From positions 1 to 27,753 of the forward strand of contig JBGSOE010000291.1 of assembly GCA_041739295.1 (NCBI GenBank): DNA of 27,753 nt, read 5' to 3'. Origin of the DNA: JAHJQQ01 sp041739295. GTDB taxonomy: Bacteria; Pseudomonadota; Gammaproteobacteria; Thiohalobacterales; Thiohalobacteraceae. A program made the position numbers and the translations under genes. Below the pieces are notes generated by a model. That model made no database searches, was not told where the DNA came from, and was given only the letters and a program-made list of their open reading frames with translations. Shown here piece by piece: positions 15,152-23,398 of the stretch. How positions within the stretch are numbered: the first letter of the stretch is position 1; each line of letters opens with the position of its first letter.

Positions 15152-15615
15152 GGCGATACCGCCACAAAGCCGGTCACACGAGTGACGGTGAGCGTCGAAT
15201 TCTGCGCAGCACCACTTACGGCAAAGGGGATATCAGCAGCGGACACCATTGAACCACCACTGACAGGACGTCCAAGACTGTCAAAGTTCACCGACCCTAC
15301 CGCCAAGGTGACACCGTTTTGCAATGTGAAATTGAACGGTTGTTGGGTTGCGGGATCGGTGATGACCGTGCTGCCGCTGTCAACACAACGGTAACTCGTA
15401 CCCAATGATTGGAAGGTCAGGGTGCGCCCCTGGGTCATGGCCAGCATTTGCACATGCCGAATATCGCGTGCGATCTGCGCGGCCTGTGCATGGACGCTGG
15501 AATCGCGCAGCGACCAGCGCGGCATGGCGACAGCCGCAAGCACACCGATGAGGATGATTACCATCACCAGTTCAAAGAGCGTGAAGCCCTGCTGTGCGTG
15601 CGTCCTGCGCGTCAT
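15148..15615 (-). CDS. mshC: MshC-like (GspH/FimT-type) minor prepilin
   Basis: A 155-residue type IV minor prepilin with a short basic leader (MTRRTHAQQG), cleavage before FTLFELVMVIILIGVLAAVAMPRW, and the mature Glu5. The region QAAQIARDIRHVQMLAMTQGRTLTF is the conserved post-helix segment of GspH/FimT/MshC minor pilins, and the C-terminus FTVTRVTGFV-like strand (STLTVTRVTGFVAV) is typical of MshC. It is the first minor-pilin gene after the major-pilin terminator and is coupled by an ATGA overlap to mshD. The ribosome-binding site is weak. Confidence 0.8.
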   Translation of the reverse strand: MTRRTHAQQGFTLFELVMVIILIGVLAAVAMPRWSLRDSSVHAQAAQIARDIRHVQMLAMTQGRTLTFQSLGTSYRCVDSGSTVITDPATQQPFNFTLQNGVTLAVGSVNFDSLGRPVSGGSMVSAADIPFAVSGAAQNSTLTVTRVTGFVAVSP

Positions 15616-15638
15616 AACGGTCCAGTGTCCACAAATAC

Positions 15639-15668
15639 AAAGGGGTGGGCAAATCTGCCCACCCCTTT
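15639..15668 (-). terminator. Intrinsic terminator after the major pilin gene
   Basis: A 12-bp perfect stem (AAAGGGGTGGGC at 15639-15650 with GCCCACCCCTTT at 15657-15668) has a 6-nt loop, followed on the minus strand by the T-rich stretch TTTGTATTTGT. It lies between the pilin stop (15703) and the mshC start (15615), so it probably attenuates transcription into the minor pilins and raises the major to minor pilin ratio. Confidence 0.8.
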
Positions 15669-15702
15669 TAGCCCCATCGGGCGGGTATGTCTGTGTTTAG
15701 GC

Positions 15703-16083
15703 TTACGGCGTAATCGCACCGATACACTGCACTGTGTTAGCGACAGCAGCGGTTGCGGTGGTACAGGTGGCATCCGTATAGGTCAGTGCTGTGTAGGTGA
15801 CAGAGTTGATGGACACCTGCACGCCCGTCGCGGCGGCGACGGCGGCACTGCCACCGCTGCCCTGTACATTGGCAGCCAGCTGGGTGACGGTTGGGTAGCC
15901 TTTCTGCTGGGCGATGGAAATTGCGAAAGCCGAACGGACCGCGCCAAGAGTACCTTCCTTCGCAGCAATCAGGGCATCACCCTGCAGATTGACGAAGCGC
16001 GGTACCGCCATCGCGGCCAGGATGCCGATGATCACAATCACCATCACCAATTCAATTAGGGTAAAACCAGTCTGCTTGTTCAT
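15703..16083 (-). CDS. mshA: Major MSHA-type type IV pilin
   Basis: Probable major structural subunit of the pilus. The ATG at 16083 (AGGAG about 9 nt upstream) gives a six-residue leader MNKQTG before FTLIELVMVIVIIGILAAMA, with mature Glu5; an ATG two codons upstream (16089) is nearer the Shine-Dalgarno. The mature protein is about 120 residues: pilin helix VPRFVNLQGDALIAAKEG, an Ala/Gly-rich middle, and a C-terminal Cys pair (DATCTTATAAVANTVQCIG) that should form the D-region disulfide loop. It has its own terminator, and a 150-bp upstream gap after mshG that may hold a promoter, both as expected for a highly expressed subunit. It could instead correspond to MshB; there is only one such gene here. 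Confidence 0.85.
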   Translation of the reverse strand: MNKQTGFTLIELVMVIVIIGILAAMAVPRFVNLQGDALIAAKEGTLGAVRSAFAISIAQQKGYPTVTQLAANVQGSGGSAAVAAATGVQVSINSVTYTALTYTDATCTTATAAVANTVQCIGAITP

Positions 16084-16236
16084 TGCCATGCTCTCCTGAG
16101 GCGGGGGGTTGGTTGCATCCCGCAGTAGTTCCAGCCCCGAATCCGGGTTCTAGTGGGTTATCGTCATCTGATGTACGAACTTAAATCTTTATTCATCCCT
16201 GTTAGTCATTTGTTTCCAATTGTTTACATAAGGTTA

Positions 16237-17466
16237 TCACCCCCTGCCGTGCAGGGCGGCGCTGCCGATGTCCCACAGCGGCAGGAAAATACCCATGGCC
16301 AGCATCAGCACCATGCCTGCCACCACGAAGGTGAGAATGGGTTCGATGGCAGAGCTGAGTTTGTTGATGCTGTATTCGACCTCTTGGTCGTAGTACACAG
16401 CGACTTCGTTGAGCAGTTCATCGAGCGTGCCGGCCTCTTCGCCAACCGCGAGCATCTGCAATGACAAGGAATCAAAAATCCCGGCACTCGCCGCGGTACG
16501 GGCGATGGATTCACCGCGCTCGATACCGCTGCGCAGCGTCAGTACGCGTTCTTCGACATAGCGATTGTCCAAGGCGCGCGCGACCACCGTGAGAGAGGTG
16601 ATCAGCGGCACACCCGCGCGTTGCGCCATGGCGAACAATCGCGTGAAGCGCGCCAGTGAGGCGCGATAGATCACCGGCCCGGCCAGCGGCAGGCGCAGCT
16701 TGAGTTTGTCCCAGCGATAGCGCCCCTCTTCCGTACGCACATAATGAATGGCCCCGAAGATGACAGCGCCGATGGCACCCAGTAACCAGGGCCAATAATT
16801 GAGCATGAAATCCGAGATGCCCATCAGGATGCGTGTAGGCAATGGCAGCGTTGCATTGAAGCTTTTGAAGAAATCACTGAATGCCGGGATCACGATGATA
16901 TTGATCAGCACCATGGCTAGGGCGAGCACGACCAGCACGAAAGCTGGATAGCGCAACGCTTTCTTGATCTGTTCACGCGTTGATTTTTCGCGTTCCAGGT
17001 AATAGGCCAATTGTTGAAAGATGTCCTGCAACTTACCACTGGTCTCACCAACGCGAATCATCGCGATATAAAAAGGAGAAAAGACTTTCGGATGCTGATT
17101 CAAGGCACTAGCGAGATCGTGACCAGCTTCCAGCATCTGACGAATATCGGCGAGTGTCGTTGCCAGTGTGCGATTGGTAGTGGTGCTGGTGAGTCCTGCC
17201 AATGCACTGAGGATTGGTACACCGGAGCGGGTTAGGCTGTACATCTGGCGACTGAATTGAATCAGGTCTGTCAGCTGCACCGGCTGGGGAAAATAACTGT
17301 TCAGATCATTCGACAGACTGCGCGATTCACGCGCCGCTGTTATATCCACGGGGGTTAGTCCGCCCTCAATCAGGCGCGCAGCGACACCTTCGGCGTGCGC
17401 TGCTTCCATGTTGCCGTGGATGGCGTCACCGTGCGGACCGCGTGCTTTGTATTCGAACAGGGCCAT
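16237..17466 (-). CDS. mshG: MSHA pilus inner-membrane platform protein (GspF/PilC family)
   Basis: A 409-residue polytopic inner-membrane protein that anchors the assembly ATPase and helps extrude pilin subunits. The N-terminus MALFEYKARGPHGDAIHGNMEA is characteristic. Two homologous GspF domains follow: first FSRQMYSLTRSGVPILSALAGL...HPKVFSPFYIAMIRVGETSGKL, second RFTRLFAMAQRAGVPLITSLTVVA...LQMLAVGEEAGTLDELL. Transmembrane segments are at FVLVVLALAMVLINIIVIPAF, in the middle (WLLGAIGAVIFGAI) and near the C-terminus (PILTFVVAGMVLMLAMGIFLPLW). The order mshE-mshG matches Vibrio MSHA loci. The usual next gene, mshF, was not found. Confidence 0.93.
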   Translation of the reverse strand: MALFEYKARGPHGDAIHGNMEAAHAEGVAARLIEGGLTPVDITAARESRSLSNDLNSYFPQPVQLTDLIQFSRQMYSLTRSGVPILSALAGLTSTTTNRTLATTLADIRQMLEAGHDLASALNQHPKVFSPFYIAMIRVGETSGKLQDIFQQLAYYLEREKSTREQIKKALRYPAFVLVVLALAMVLINIIVIPAFSDFFKSFNATLPLPTRILMGISDFMLNYWPWLLGAIGAVIFGAIHYVRTEEGRYRWDKLKLRLPLAGPVIYRASLARFTRLFAMAQRAGVPLITSLTVVARALDNRYVEERVLTLRSGIERGESIARTAASAGIFDSLSLQMLAVGEEAGTLDELLNEVAVYYDQEVEYSINKLSSAIEPILTFVVAGMVLMLAMGIFLPLWDIGSAALHGRG

Positions 17467-17479
17467 ATAAATTCAGGTC

Positions 17480-17580
17480 CTAGGTGCGAGGGTCTAGGGC
17501 CGAGGACAACATCCCCACGCCAGGAATTAATCGGAAGGCAGGCACGAATTTCCTAGCGCCTCGTACCTCGTACCTCGCCC
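17480..17580. repeat. Degenerate inverted and tandem repeat between mshE and mshG
   Basis: The left arm (17480-17505, CTAGGTGCGAGGGTCTAGGG...) is a degenerate inverted match of the right arm (17552-17580), which contains three 7-bp tandem units CCTCGTA, CCTCGTA and CCTCGCC at 17559-17579. This is typical of dispersed CCTCG/CCTAG intergenic repeats. It fills most of the 120-bp gap between two genes that are otherwise in one operon. Confidence 0.55.
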
Positions 17581-17586
17581 CTGTTT

Positions 17587-19287
17587 TCATTCCAGCCAGC
17601 CCGCTAAACTCATCGCCTCGCCGACGGTAGTGACACCGTTGCGTGCCAGTTCCAGTGCATGCTGTGCCAGGGGGCGATAACCAGACTGACTACGTGCGGC
17701 CTTTTCGAAACCGCCTTGGTCATTTCGGCGCAGACAGTCGATGAGCTGCTCGTCCATCTCCAGTAATTCATACACGCCAATGCGGCCACGGAAACCGGTG
17801 TGGTTGCAGCTGCTACAGCCGGCACCCGCATGGAAGGTTGATTGCGCAGCGCTGTCGCCGAGTGCGCCGCGCAGCCAGGCGGATTGACTGACGTCGGGAG
17901 CGGTCTCGGTGCGGCATTTCTCGCAGACGCGTCGCACCAAGCGCTGGGCGACAATGGCCTGCACGGTGGATGCAACCAGATACGGTTCCAGGCCCATGTC
18001 AATCAGGCGTAGTGCACTACTGGCGGCATCGTTGGTATGCAGCGTCGACAACACCAGATGGCCGGTCATGGAGGCGCGTAAGGCGATCTCGCCGGTTTCG
18101 GCGTCACGTATTTCACCGACCAGAATTATGTCCGGGTCGAGACGCAAGGTGGTGCGCAGTACGCGTGCGAAATCCAGGCCGATCTTGGTGTTGACCTGCA
18201 CCTGATTAACCCGCGGCAGACGAATTTCAACCGGGTCTTCGACGGTAACAATCTTTTTTTGTGGCTTATTCAATTCGCCGAGCGCGGCATACAGCGTGGT
18301 GGTTTTGCCGCTGCCGGTTGGGCCGGTAACCAGCACCAATCCATGTGGGTGATGCACGACGCGCCGAAAGCGTTTCAACAACTCGGGCGGCATACCCAGC
18401 TGATCCAGGGCATAACGACCGCTATCCTGATTGAGCAGACGCAGTACCACCGACTCGCCGTTCTGGGTCGGCATAGTGGCCAGGCGCACGTCGATGTTTT
18501 TGTCATGCACGCGGAGACTGAAACGACCGTCCTGCGGCAGACGTTTTTCCGAAATATCAGCGCCGGCCATTAACTTCAGACGTGACACCAGAGCACCGGC
18601 TATGCGGCGTTCATCCATTACCTGTTCATAGAGCACGCCGTCGATGCGGCGGCGGATGCGCAGTGAGTCTTCGTCAGGTTCAATATGAATATCCGACACG
18701 TTCGCACGCACGGCATCTTCGAACAGCGTTTGCAACAGACGTACCACCGGCGCATCGGTCTGGCCGCTATCGACGCCGAGCTGGCCGAGGTCGAAGGCAT
18801 TTTCCGCCATGTCTTGCCCGACCTCAGTGGCAAGACTTTTTAATTGCGCGCCATGCTGATAGATCTGATCTATAAAATGCAGCAGGTCGGATTCTTTGAT
18901 GACCGCGAGTTGCAGCGGCTGCTTGAGAATGCGCACCAGCTCGTCGTAGGCAAAGATGTCAGTCGGATCACCCATACCCAGCAACAGGCCGTCCGGCAGC
19001 TGTTTGATGACTATGGCGCGATAGCGGCGGGCGTAGGTTTCGGGAAGTTTCTGCACCAGATCCGGAATTAACTCGAAGCTGGTGAGATCAATGAACGGAA
19101 TGCTCAGCTGGCGCGACAGCAACTCCAGTAACAGATCTTCTTTGACAAAGCCATTTTCAATCAGCACGCGGCCAAGTTTGCGACCGCTCTTCTTTTGATC
19201 GGCAAGCGCGGTCTGCAGCTGCGCTTCAGAAATGATCTTGTGTTCGACCAGCAGGTCGCCAATACGAATGCGTTTAGGGGCTGCCAT
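17587..19287 (-). CDS. mshE: MSHA pilus extension ATPase with c-di-GMP-binding MshEN domain
   Basis: A 566-residue GspE/PilB-type hexameric ATPase that powers pilus assembly. The N-terminus has two tandem 24-residue MshEN motifs: residues 8-31 (RIGDLLVEHK...ALADQ) and 37-60 (KLGRVLIENG...LLSRQ). This is the fold that binds cyclic di-GMP in Vibrio cholerae MshE, so pilus extension is probably c-di-GMP-activated. The ATPase core shows Walker A GPTGSGKTT, the VEDPVE segment, Walker B IILVGEIRDAET and a His box (TGHLVLSTLHTNDA). A zinc-binding tetracysteine, CEKC and CSSC, follows. The start has GAGGG 8 nt upstream and lies 9 nt after mshN. Confidence 0.95.
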   Translation of the reverse strand: MAAPKRIRIGDLLVEHKIISEAQLQTALADQKKSGRKLGRVLIENGFVKEDLLLELLSRQLSIPFIDLTSFELIPDLVQKLPETYARRYRAIVIKQLPDGLLLGMGDPTDIFAYDELVRILKQPLQLAVIKESDLLHFIDQIYQHGAQLKSLATEVGQDMAENAFDLGQLGVDSGQTDAPVVRLLQTLFEDAVRANVSDIHIEPDEDSLRIRRRIDGVLYEQVMDERRIAGALVSRLKLMAGADISEKRLPQDGRFSLRVHDKNIDVRLATMPTQNGESVVLRLLNQDSGRYALDQLGMPPELLKRFRRVVHHPHGLVLVTGPTGSGKTTTLYAALGELNKPQKKIVTVEDPVEIRLPRVNQVQVNTKIGLDFARVLRTTLRLDPDIILVGEIRDAETGEIALRASMTGHLVLSTLHTNDAASSALRLIDMGLEPYLVASTVQAIVAQRLVRRVCEKCRTETAPDVSQSAWLRGALGDSAAQSTFHAGAGCSSCNHTGFRGRIGVYELLEMDEQLIDCLRRNDQGGFEKAARSQSGYRPLAQHALELARNGVTTVGEAMSLAGWLE

Positions 19288-19296
19288 GTTATTCCC

Positions 19297-20400
19297 TCAA
19301 ACCTGGCCGCTGTCGAGTGCGGCAATGCGCGCGCGCACGTAATCGCTGACCTGCGCTTCCAGCGCGGTGTCGCGGAGCGCATTGCGGTAAGCACTTAAGG
19401 CTTCCGCCGATTGCTGACTGCGTTCCAGGCTGATGCCGAGACCTATCCACCAGATACCACGCTGCGGCGAACTGGTCAGCGCCAAGCGATAAGCGGCTGC
19501 GGCCTGTGTGTCATTACCCAGGCGTTGTTGCAAGGTGCCGAGCAATGCTTGGTAATCCGCACCGCCGGTTGCCTGCGCGGTTTGCAATATGTTGACGGCT
19601 TCGGTGTCACGGCCAGCATCGGCAAGCAGACGCGCTTGCAGCATGGCTAGCTGTGATTGCAAAGGCGACTGTTTGAGTGACGCACTTAGAATTTGCATAG
19701 CATCGTCACGGCGATCCTGCTGAACCAATAAGGTCGCCAGCGTTTCGGTTGCCTTGCTGTAACTTGGGTCAGCGACGAGCGCCGCGCGCAAGGCGGTCTC
19801 TGCGCCCTGGAGATCGTTGCCCGTCAGTGCGTGTAACGCATCGTTATAACGTTGTACTGCCAGTTCTTGCGGGCTTGGCGTGCGCAGGGTCTTGTGCATG
19901 CCAGCGGGTGTGCTGTTGTTTGTGCTCGGTGTCTTGGCCACGGCAGTTGCCGTCAGCGGTTCGGGTTTTGGCGCAGGCTTTGTGACCGTCGGCGCTGGCT
20001 TCGGAGTCGATGGTGTGCTGATCTCCAGCGCTGCAACGGTCGTGATTTCGTGAGGCGTTGGCGCGGGAGTCTCCACCACGGTCGCCACGGGCGTTAGTCT
20101 TGGTGCTGGGGCGACAGCTATTGTTGCGAGCGGTGTTGCCGCCATGGTTGTACTGGCGACGGTTGCGATAGGGAGTGTCTGTGCCATAGGCGGTACGCTG
20201 ACAGTGGCACCATTATCCGCGTTCCACCAACCAAAACCGCTACCGGTAAGCGCAATAACGATCAATAAAAGCGGCCAGCGGTTGCGTCGTGCTTTGTCCG
20301 TTGTGTCCGGCGCCGAGCGCAATCCGCGCAGACGGTCACTGCTCGGCAGTTCCGCGCGGCGTTGTTCAAGATCCTTGAGCATCTGATTAACGAGACTCAT
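19297..20400 (-). CDS. mshN: MSHA biogenesis TPR protein MshN
   Basis: A 367-residue bitopic inner-membrane protein. It begins with the family-typical MSLVNQMLKDLEQRRAEL, a short cytoplasmic segment, then one transmembrane helix (WPLLLIVIALTGSGFGWW, about residues 43-60). A long Pro/Thr/Ala-rich periplasmic linker (about 75-170) follows, then TPR-like helical repeats to the C-terminus (ATETLATLLVQQDRRDDAMQIL, LLADAGRDTEAVNILQ, RGIWWIGLGISLERSQQSAEALSAYRNAL). Such proteins are thought to help assemble the secretin or couple it to the inner membrane. It starts 3 bp after mshM. The membership is firm; the molecular role is not well defined in the family. Confidence 0.9.
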   Translation of the reverse strand: MSLVNQMLKDLEQRRAELPSSDRLRGLRSAPDTTDKARRNRWPLLLIVIALTGSGFGWWNADNGATVSVPPMAQTLPIATVASTTMAATPLATIAVAPAPRLTPVATVVETPAPTPHEITTVAALEISTPSTPKPAPTVTKPAPKPEPLTATAVAKTPSTNNSTPAGMHKTLRTPSPQELAVQRYNDALHALTGNDLQGAETALRAALVADPSYSKATETLATLLVQQDRRDDAMQILSASLKQSPLQSQLAMLQARLLADAGRDTEAVNILQTAQATGGADYQALLGTLQQRLGNDTQAAAAYRLALTSSPQRGIWWIGLGISLERSQQSAEALSAYRNALRDTALEAQVSDYVRARIAALDSGQV

Positions 20401-20403
20401 GGC

Positions 20404-21306
20404 TTATGCCCCGACCAGCAAAAGGCTGACACCAGCAAGTGTCGCAGCCGTGCTGAGTGCACCAATTGTCCAAGGACGGCGCCAGCGTGATAGGAGTGTC
20501 GCGCCTTCGGTATCCGCGATGGCTCGATGCACCTGTGCAGTTGTAATGCGGCCCATGCCCTGGCCGAAACCTGCCATCAATGCCTTGTGGCCAAGGATGT
20601 TCAGTAACCGTGGAATGCCGCGGCTGGCCTTGGCGAGTAATTTACAGACACGACTATCGAACAGCTCACGACCATCACTGCCGGCGATGGCCAGTCGATG
20701 GTGCAGATAGGCGCCGCATTCCTCGGCCGACAACGGCCGCAGGGCATGCGAGAAGATGATGCGCTGACGCAGCTGACGGAATTTTTTCTGCGCCAGGCGT
20801 TCATCCAATTCCGGCTGTCCGAACAGCACCACCAGCAGGAGTTTGTCTTTTTCGGTTTCCAGATTGGTGAGCAGGCGCAAGGCTTCCAGGCTGTCATCGG
20901 GTAGGGCTTGCGCCTCGTCGAGCAGCAACGCTACGCGTTTGCCCGTGGCATTGATCTCAATCAGTCGCTCGGTAATAAGCTTTAAGAGCGCATGCTGACC
21001 GAGATTGCGCGCGCATTTGATGCCCAGTTCTTCAGCCAAGGCCATACGTAAGGCTGTTGGTGTCAGAAACGGATCGGGGATATAGGCCGTGACAAATTCC
21101 TTGTCCAATACATGCAGCAGACGTCGGCACAGCAGCGTCTTGCCGGTGCCGACTTCACCGGTCACTTTCAGAAAACCTTCGCCGCTGCGCAGCGCCACCA
21201 GCAATATATTCAACGCCTCCTGATGGCTAGGCGAGTCGAAATAGAAACTGGTGTCCGGTGTGATACCGAACGGAAATGTGCGCAGTCCGAAGTGTTCGAG
21301 ATACAT
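20404..21306 (-). CDS. mshM: MSHA biogenesis AAA ATPase MshM (ExeA-like)
   Basis: A 300-residue ExeA/MshM-type AAA+ ATPase. It starts with MYLEHFGLRTFPFGITPDT, diagnostic of this family. Walker A is GEVGTGKT (about residues 50-57) and Walker B is VALLLDEAQALP. Downstream are the sensor-like RLLTNLETEKDKLLLVVLFGQPEL and arginine-containing RQRIIFSHALRPLS stretches. The C-terminus is a transmembrane helix (TIGALSTAATLAGVSLLLVG). ExeA-like proteins help place the secretin through the peptidoglycan, but here no periplasmic peptidoglycan-binding domain follows the helix. It lies between the secretin gene and mshN in the standard MSHA order. Confidence 0.92.
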   Translation of the reverse strand: MYLEHFGLRTFPFGITPDTSFYFDSPSHQEALNILLVALRSGEGFLKVTGEVGTGKTLLCRRLLHVLDKEFVTAYIPDPFLTPTALRMALAEELGIKCARNLGQHALLKLITERLIEINATGKRVALLLDEAQALPDDSLEALRLLTNLETEKDKLLLVVLFGQPELDERLAQKKFRQLRQRIIFSHALRPLSAEECGAYLHHRLAIAGSDGRELFDSRVCKLLAKASRGIPRLLNILGHKALMAGFGQGMGRITTAQVHRAIADTEGATLLSRWRRPWTIGALSTAATLAGVSLLLVGA

Positions 21307-21326
21307 TTTGGTTCCTTACACAACCA

Positions 21327-23081
21327 TTACTTGCTGCCAAAACTCTGCAAGCTGTCGAAATTCCGGGTAGTGTTTTGCAGACTGTCGGTCCAGCCGTGCT
21401 GACCGGTTACGACGTGCGGGCGCAGCAGAATGACCAGTTCGCTCTTTCTGATGCGTTTCCGTTGATGTTGGAAGGCGGCGCCGATGCCGGGCAGGTCGCC
21501 GAAGAACGGCGTCTTGGCGACATCTTCGCTGCGTGCATCTTTCATCAAGCCGCCGATCACAACCACTTGACCGGTACGCGCACGCACAATGGTGTCGGAT
21601 TCGCGGATGGTGGAGCGCGCCAGGGGTACCGTCAGTGAATTTTCCGTGGTGATGGCGATGCTCTTGTTCTGCTCGGTCACTTCCGAAATGGTCGGATGGA
21701 TATGCAGGATCACTTCATCGTTGTCGTTGATCTGCGGAATCACATCCAGCGATACGCCGGAGAAGAACGGCGTTAGCTGAACATCAACCGTTTGAGTGGT
21801 GTTGTTATCGTTAGTGTTGGTGTCGCTGTTCAGGTCAGTAACAAAGAATTCATCGGTGCCGACTTTGATAACCGCCTTCTGATTATTAACCGTCGATACC
21901 CGCGGGCTGGATAGCACCTGCACCTTGCCTTGGGTCTTGAGCAATTCTATCAGCGCGACAAAGTCATTGAGATCGGCGGCCACGCCGAACATCCCACCGA
22001 AGGCGCTCAGTTCAAAGGCACCAGAGAGGTTGTTTGAAATAGGTGAATTGACGCTGTTCGAATTGACGGCATTGTTCAGAATTGTGCCACCACCGAACTG
22101 GCCGACCACAATCGATTTGCCTTCACCCGGCTCGCCCAATGCGGCCCAGTTGATACCGGATTGGAAGCCATCGTTGAGTTCTACCTCAATGATCTTGGCC
22201 TCCAGAATGACCTGGCGTTCCACGGCATTTTGCAGGGTGCTCAGGTATTCCTCGGCCTCACGGATTTCACCCGGCATGGCACGAATAACCACCAGACCGG
22301 CTTGTGGATTGACAACGACTCGACGCTCACCCTCGTTGCCGATCAGGAGTTCCAGCGTTGATTTCAGATCGGGCCAGAAATCAGCCTCGGATTTTGTGTT
22401 TACCTCAGTACCTGAAACGACGCTGTTATTTTGCGAATTGGATGTGTCCGACGACGAGACGCCGTTGTTGGTGTTGTTCGTACTATTGTTAGTATTGGAG
22501 CCATTATCGTTTGATCCATTCGAGCTGGACTGACTGATCTCACCGGAACTGACGCTCGTGTGTGAGCTGCCGACTCGACGCATGTTCAGATAATCGACTT
22601 TGAATATCTTGGAACGCAGCCGCGCCGGTAAGACCTCGAACACCGAACCGCTGCGTCGGTATTCGTAGCCGTAGACACTATTGATGGTTTTCATCACCTC
22701 GTCGACAGTGACATTCTTGAGCGTGAGCGAGATGTCGCCGCTGACCTCGGGATGCACCACCATGTTGTAGCGCGTGCCATCGACCAAGCCCATGAAGAAT
22801 TGTTGTGCCGCAACGTTGTTCACGGCCACATCGAAGCGTGGTTCAGCTGGACGCGCGTTATCAGGCAGGGCGAACTGCACGGGCGGTAACAGTGCCGCGG
22901 CGACTGCGGGCGGTGGTGTCGTTGATGTGGTGGGTTGCGAGGCGTTGGCGTCGTGCAAAGCGTCATCGATGCTGGTCAGATTCGGCGAGAGTTCTCCCTG
23001 CATGGTTTGGCAACCGCACAGCGACAGAAGCAATAATGTGGTGGAAAGTTGTTTCATAGCCTGTCCCTTGAGTCTGTTCAT
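21327..23081 (-). CDS. mshL: MSHA pilus outer-membrane secretin MshL
   Basis: The outer-membrane channel through which the pilus exits. From the ATG at 23081, which overlaps the mshK stop (ATGA), it has 584 residues; a second ATG at 23057 is also possible. The signal peptide MKQLSTTLLLLSLCGC ends in a lipobox-type LCGC, so it is probably a lipoprotein. An STN/N0-type domain (FFMGLVDGTRYNMVVHPEVSGDISLTLKN), an Asn/Ser-rich low-complexity linker (about positions 22430-22560) and an N1-like repeat (GERRVVVNPQAGLVVIRAMPGE) precede the secretin domain. That domain has the motifs VQVLSSPRVSTVNNQKAVIKVG and VVVIGGLMKDARSEDVAKTPFFGDLP, and it ends in KSELVILLRPHVV. It fits the family in length and layout. 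Confidence 0.95.
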   Translation of the reverse strand: MNRLKGQAMKQLSTTLLLLSLCGCQTMQGELSPNLTSIDDALHDANASQPTTSTTPPPAVAAALLPPVQFALPDNARPAEPRFDVAVNNVAAQQFFMGLVDGTRYNMVVHPEVSGDISLTLKNVTVDEVMKTINSVYGYEYRRSGSVFEVLPARLRSKIFKVDYLNMRRVGSSHTSVSSGEISQSSSNGSNDNGSNTNNSTNNTNNGVSSSDTSNSQNNSVVSGTEVNTKSEADFWPDLKSTLELLIGNEGERRVVVNPQAGLVVIRAMPGEIREAEEYLSTLQNAVERQVILEAKIIEVELNDGFQSGINWAALGEPGEGKSIVVGQFGGGTILNNAVNSNSVNSPISNNLSGAFELSAFGGMFGVAADLNDFVALIELLKTQGKVQVLSSPRVSTVNNQKAVIKVGTDEFFVTDLNSDTNTNDNNTTQTVDVQLTPFFSGVSLDVIPQINDNDEVILHIHPTISEVTEQNKSIAITTENSLTVPLARSTIRESDTIVRARTGQVVVIGGLMKDARSEDVAKTPFFGDLPGIGAAFQHQRKRIRKSELVILLRPHVVTGQHGWTDSLQNTTRNFDSLQSFGSK

Positions 23082-23398
23082 CGCGCCTTCTTCACCTTTG
23101 CCGTCTGTAGCGGCAGGGTCAGAACTTCTCCCTGCGTCTGAAGTTGTACCTGGGCGTGACTGATGCGCAGCACGCGCGCGCCGCCGATCTCGCCGCCTTC
23201 GGCGACCTTGATGCCATTGATAACAGCTGTGCGTTGGGTCGGCGTGATACGCGTGGCATTCAATCGCCATGCGCCCACAGCGCCCGGTTCAACGGCGGTG
23301 ATCGAACCGCTTGGGCGGGTCGGATCACTGAGTTCGCTTGCGTTAACCATTGCACTGCACAGGCACAACGCAATACACACTGCGCAGCGCCGGTTCAT
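23078..23398 (-). CDS. mshK: MSHA biogenesis protein MshK (PilP-like)
   Basis: A 106-residue periplasmic protein with a signal peptide (MNRRCAVCIALCLCSAMVNA, cleavage near residue 20) followed by the family motif SDPTRPSG and a small beta-barrel-like domain (WRLNATRITPTQRTAVINGIKVAEGGEIGGARVLRISHAQVQL). In the MSHA system MshK corresponds to PilP and links the inner-membrane alignment proteins to the secretin. It overlaps mshJ upstream (ATGA) and mshL downstream (ATGA), so translation of the three is coupled. Confidence 0.88.
   Translation of the reverse strand: MNRRCAVCIALCLCSAMVNASELSDPTRPSGSITAVEPGAVGAWRLNATRITPTQRTAVINGIKVAEGGEIGGARVLRISHAQVQLQTQGEVLTLPLQTAKVKKAR

Noticed and set aside
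17467..17586. Possible small gene (mshF) between mshE and mshG
   Set aside because: The gap is 120 bp, filled with degenerate repeats, and no open frame with a start and ribosome-binding site is present.
22430..22560. Asn/Ser-rich low-complexity tract in mshL as a possible frameshift or insertion
   Set aside because: The frame is continuous and such linkers between the N-terminal and secretin domains are common in MshL-type secretins.
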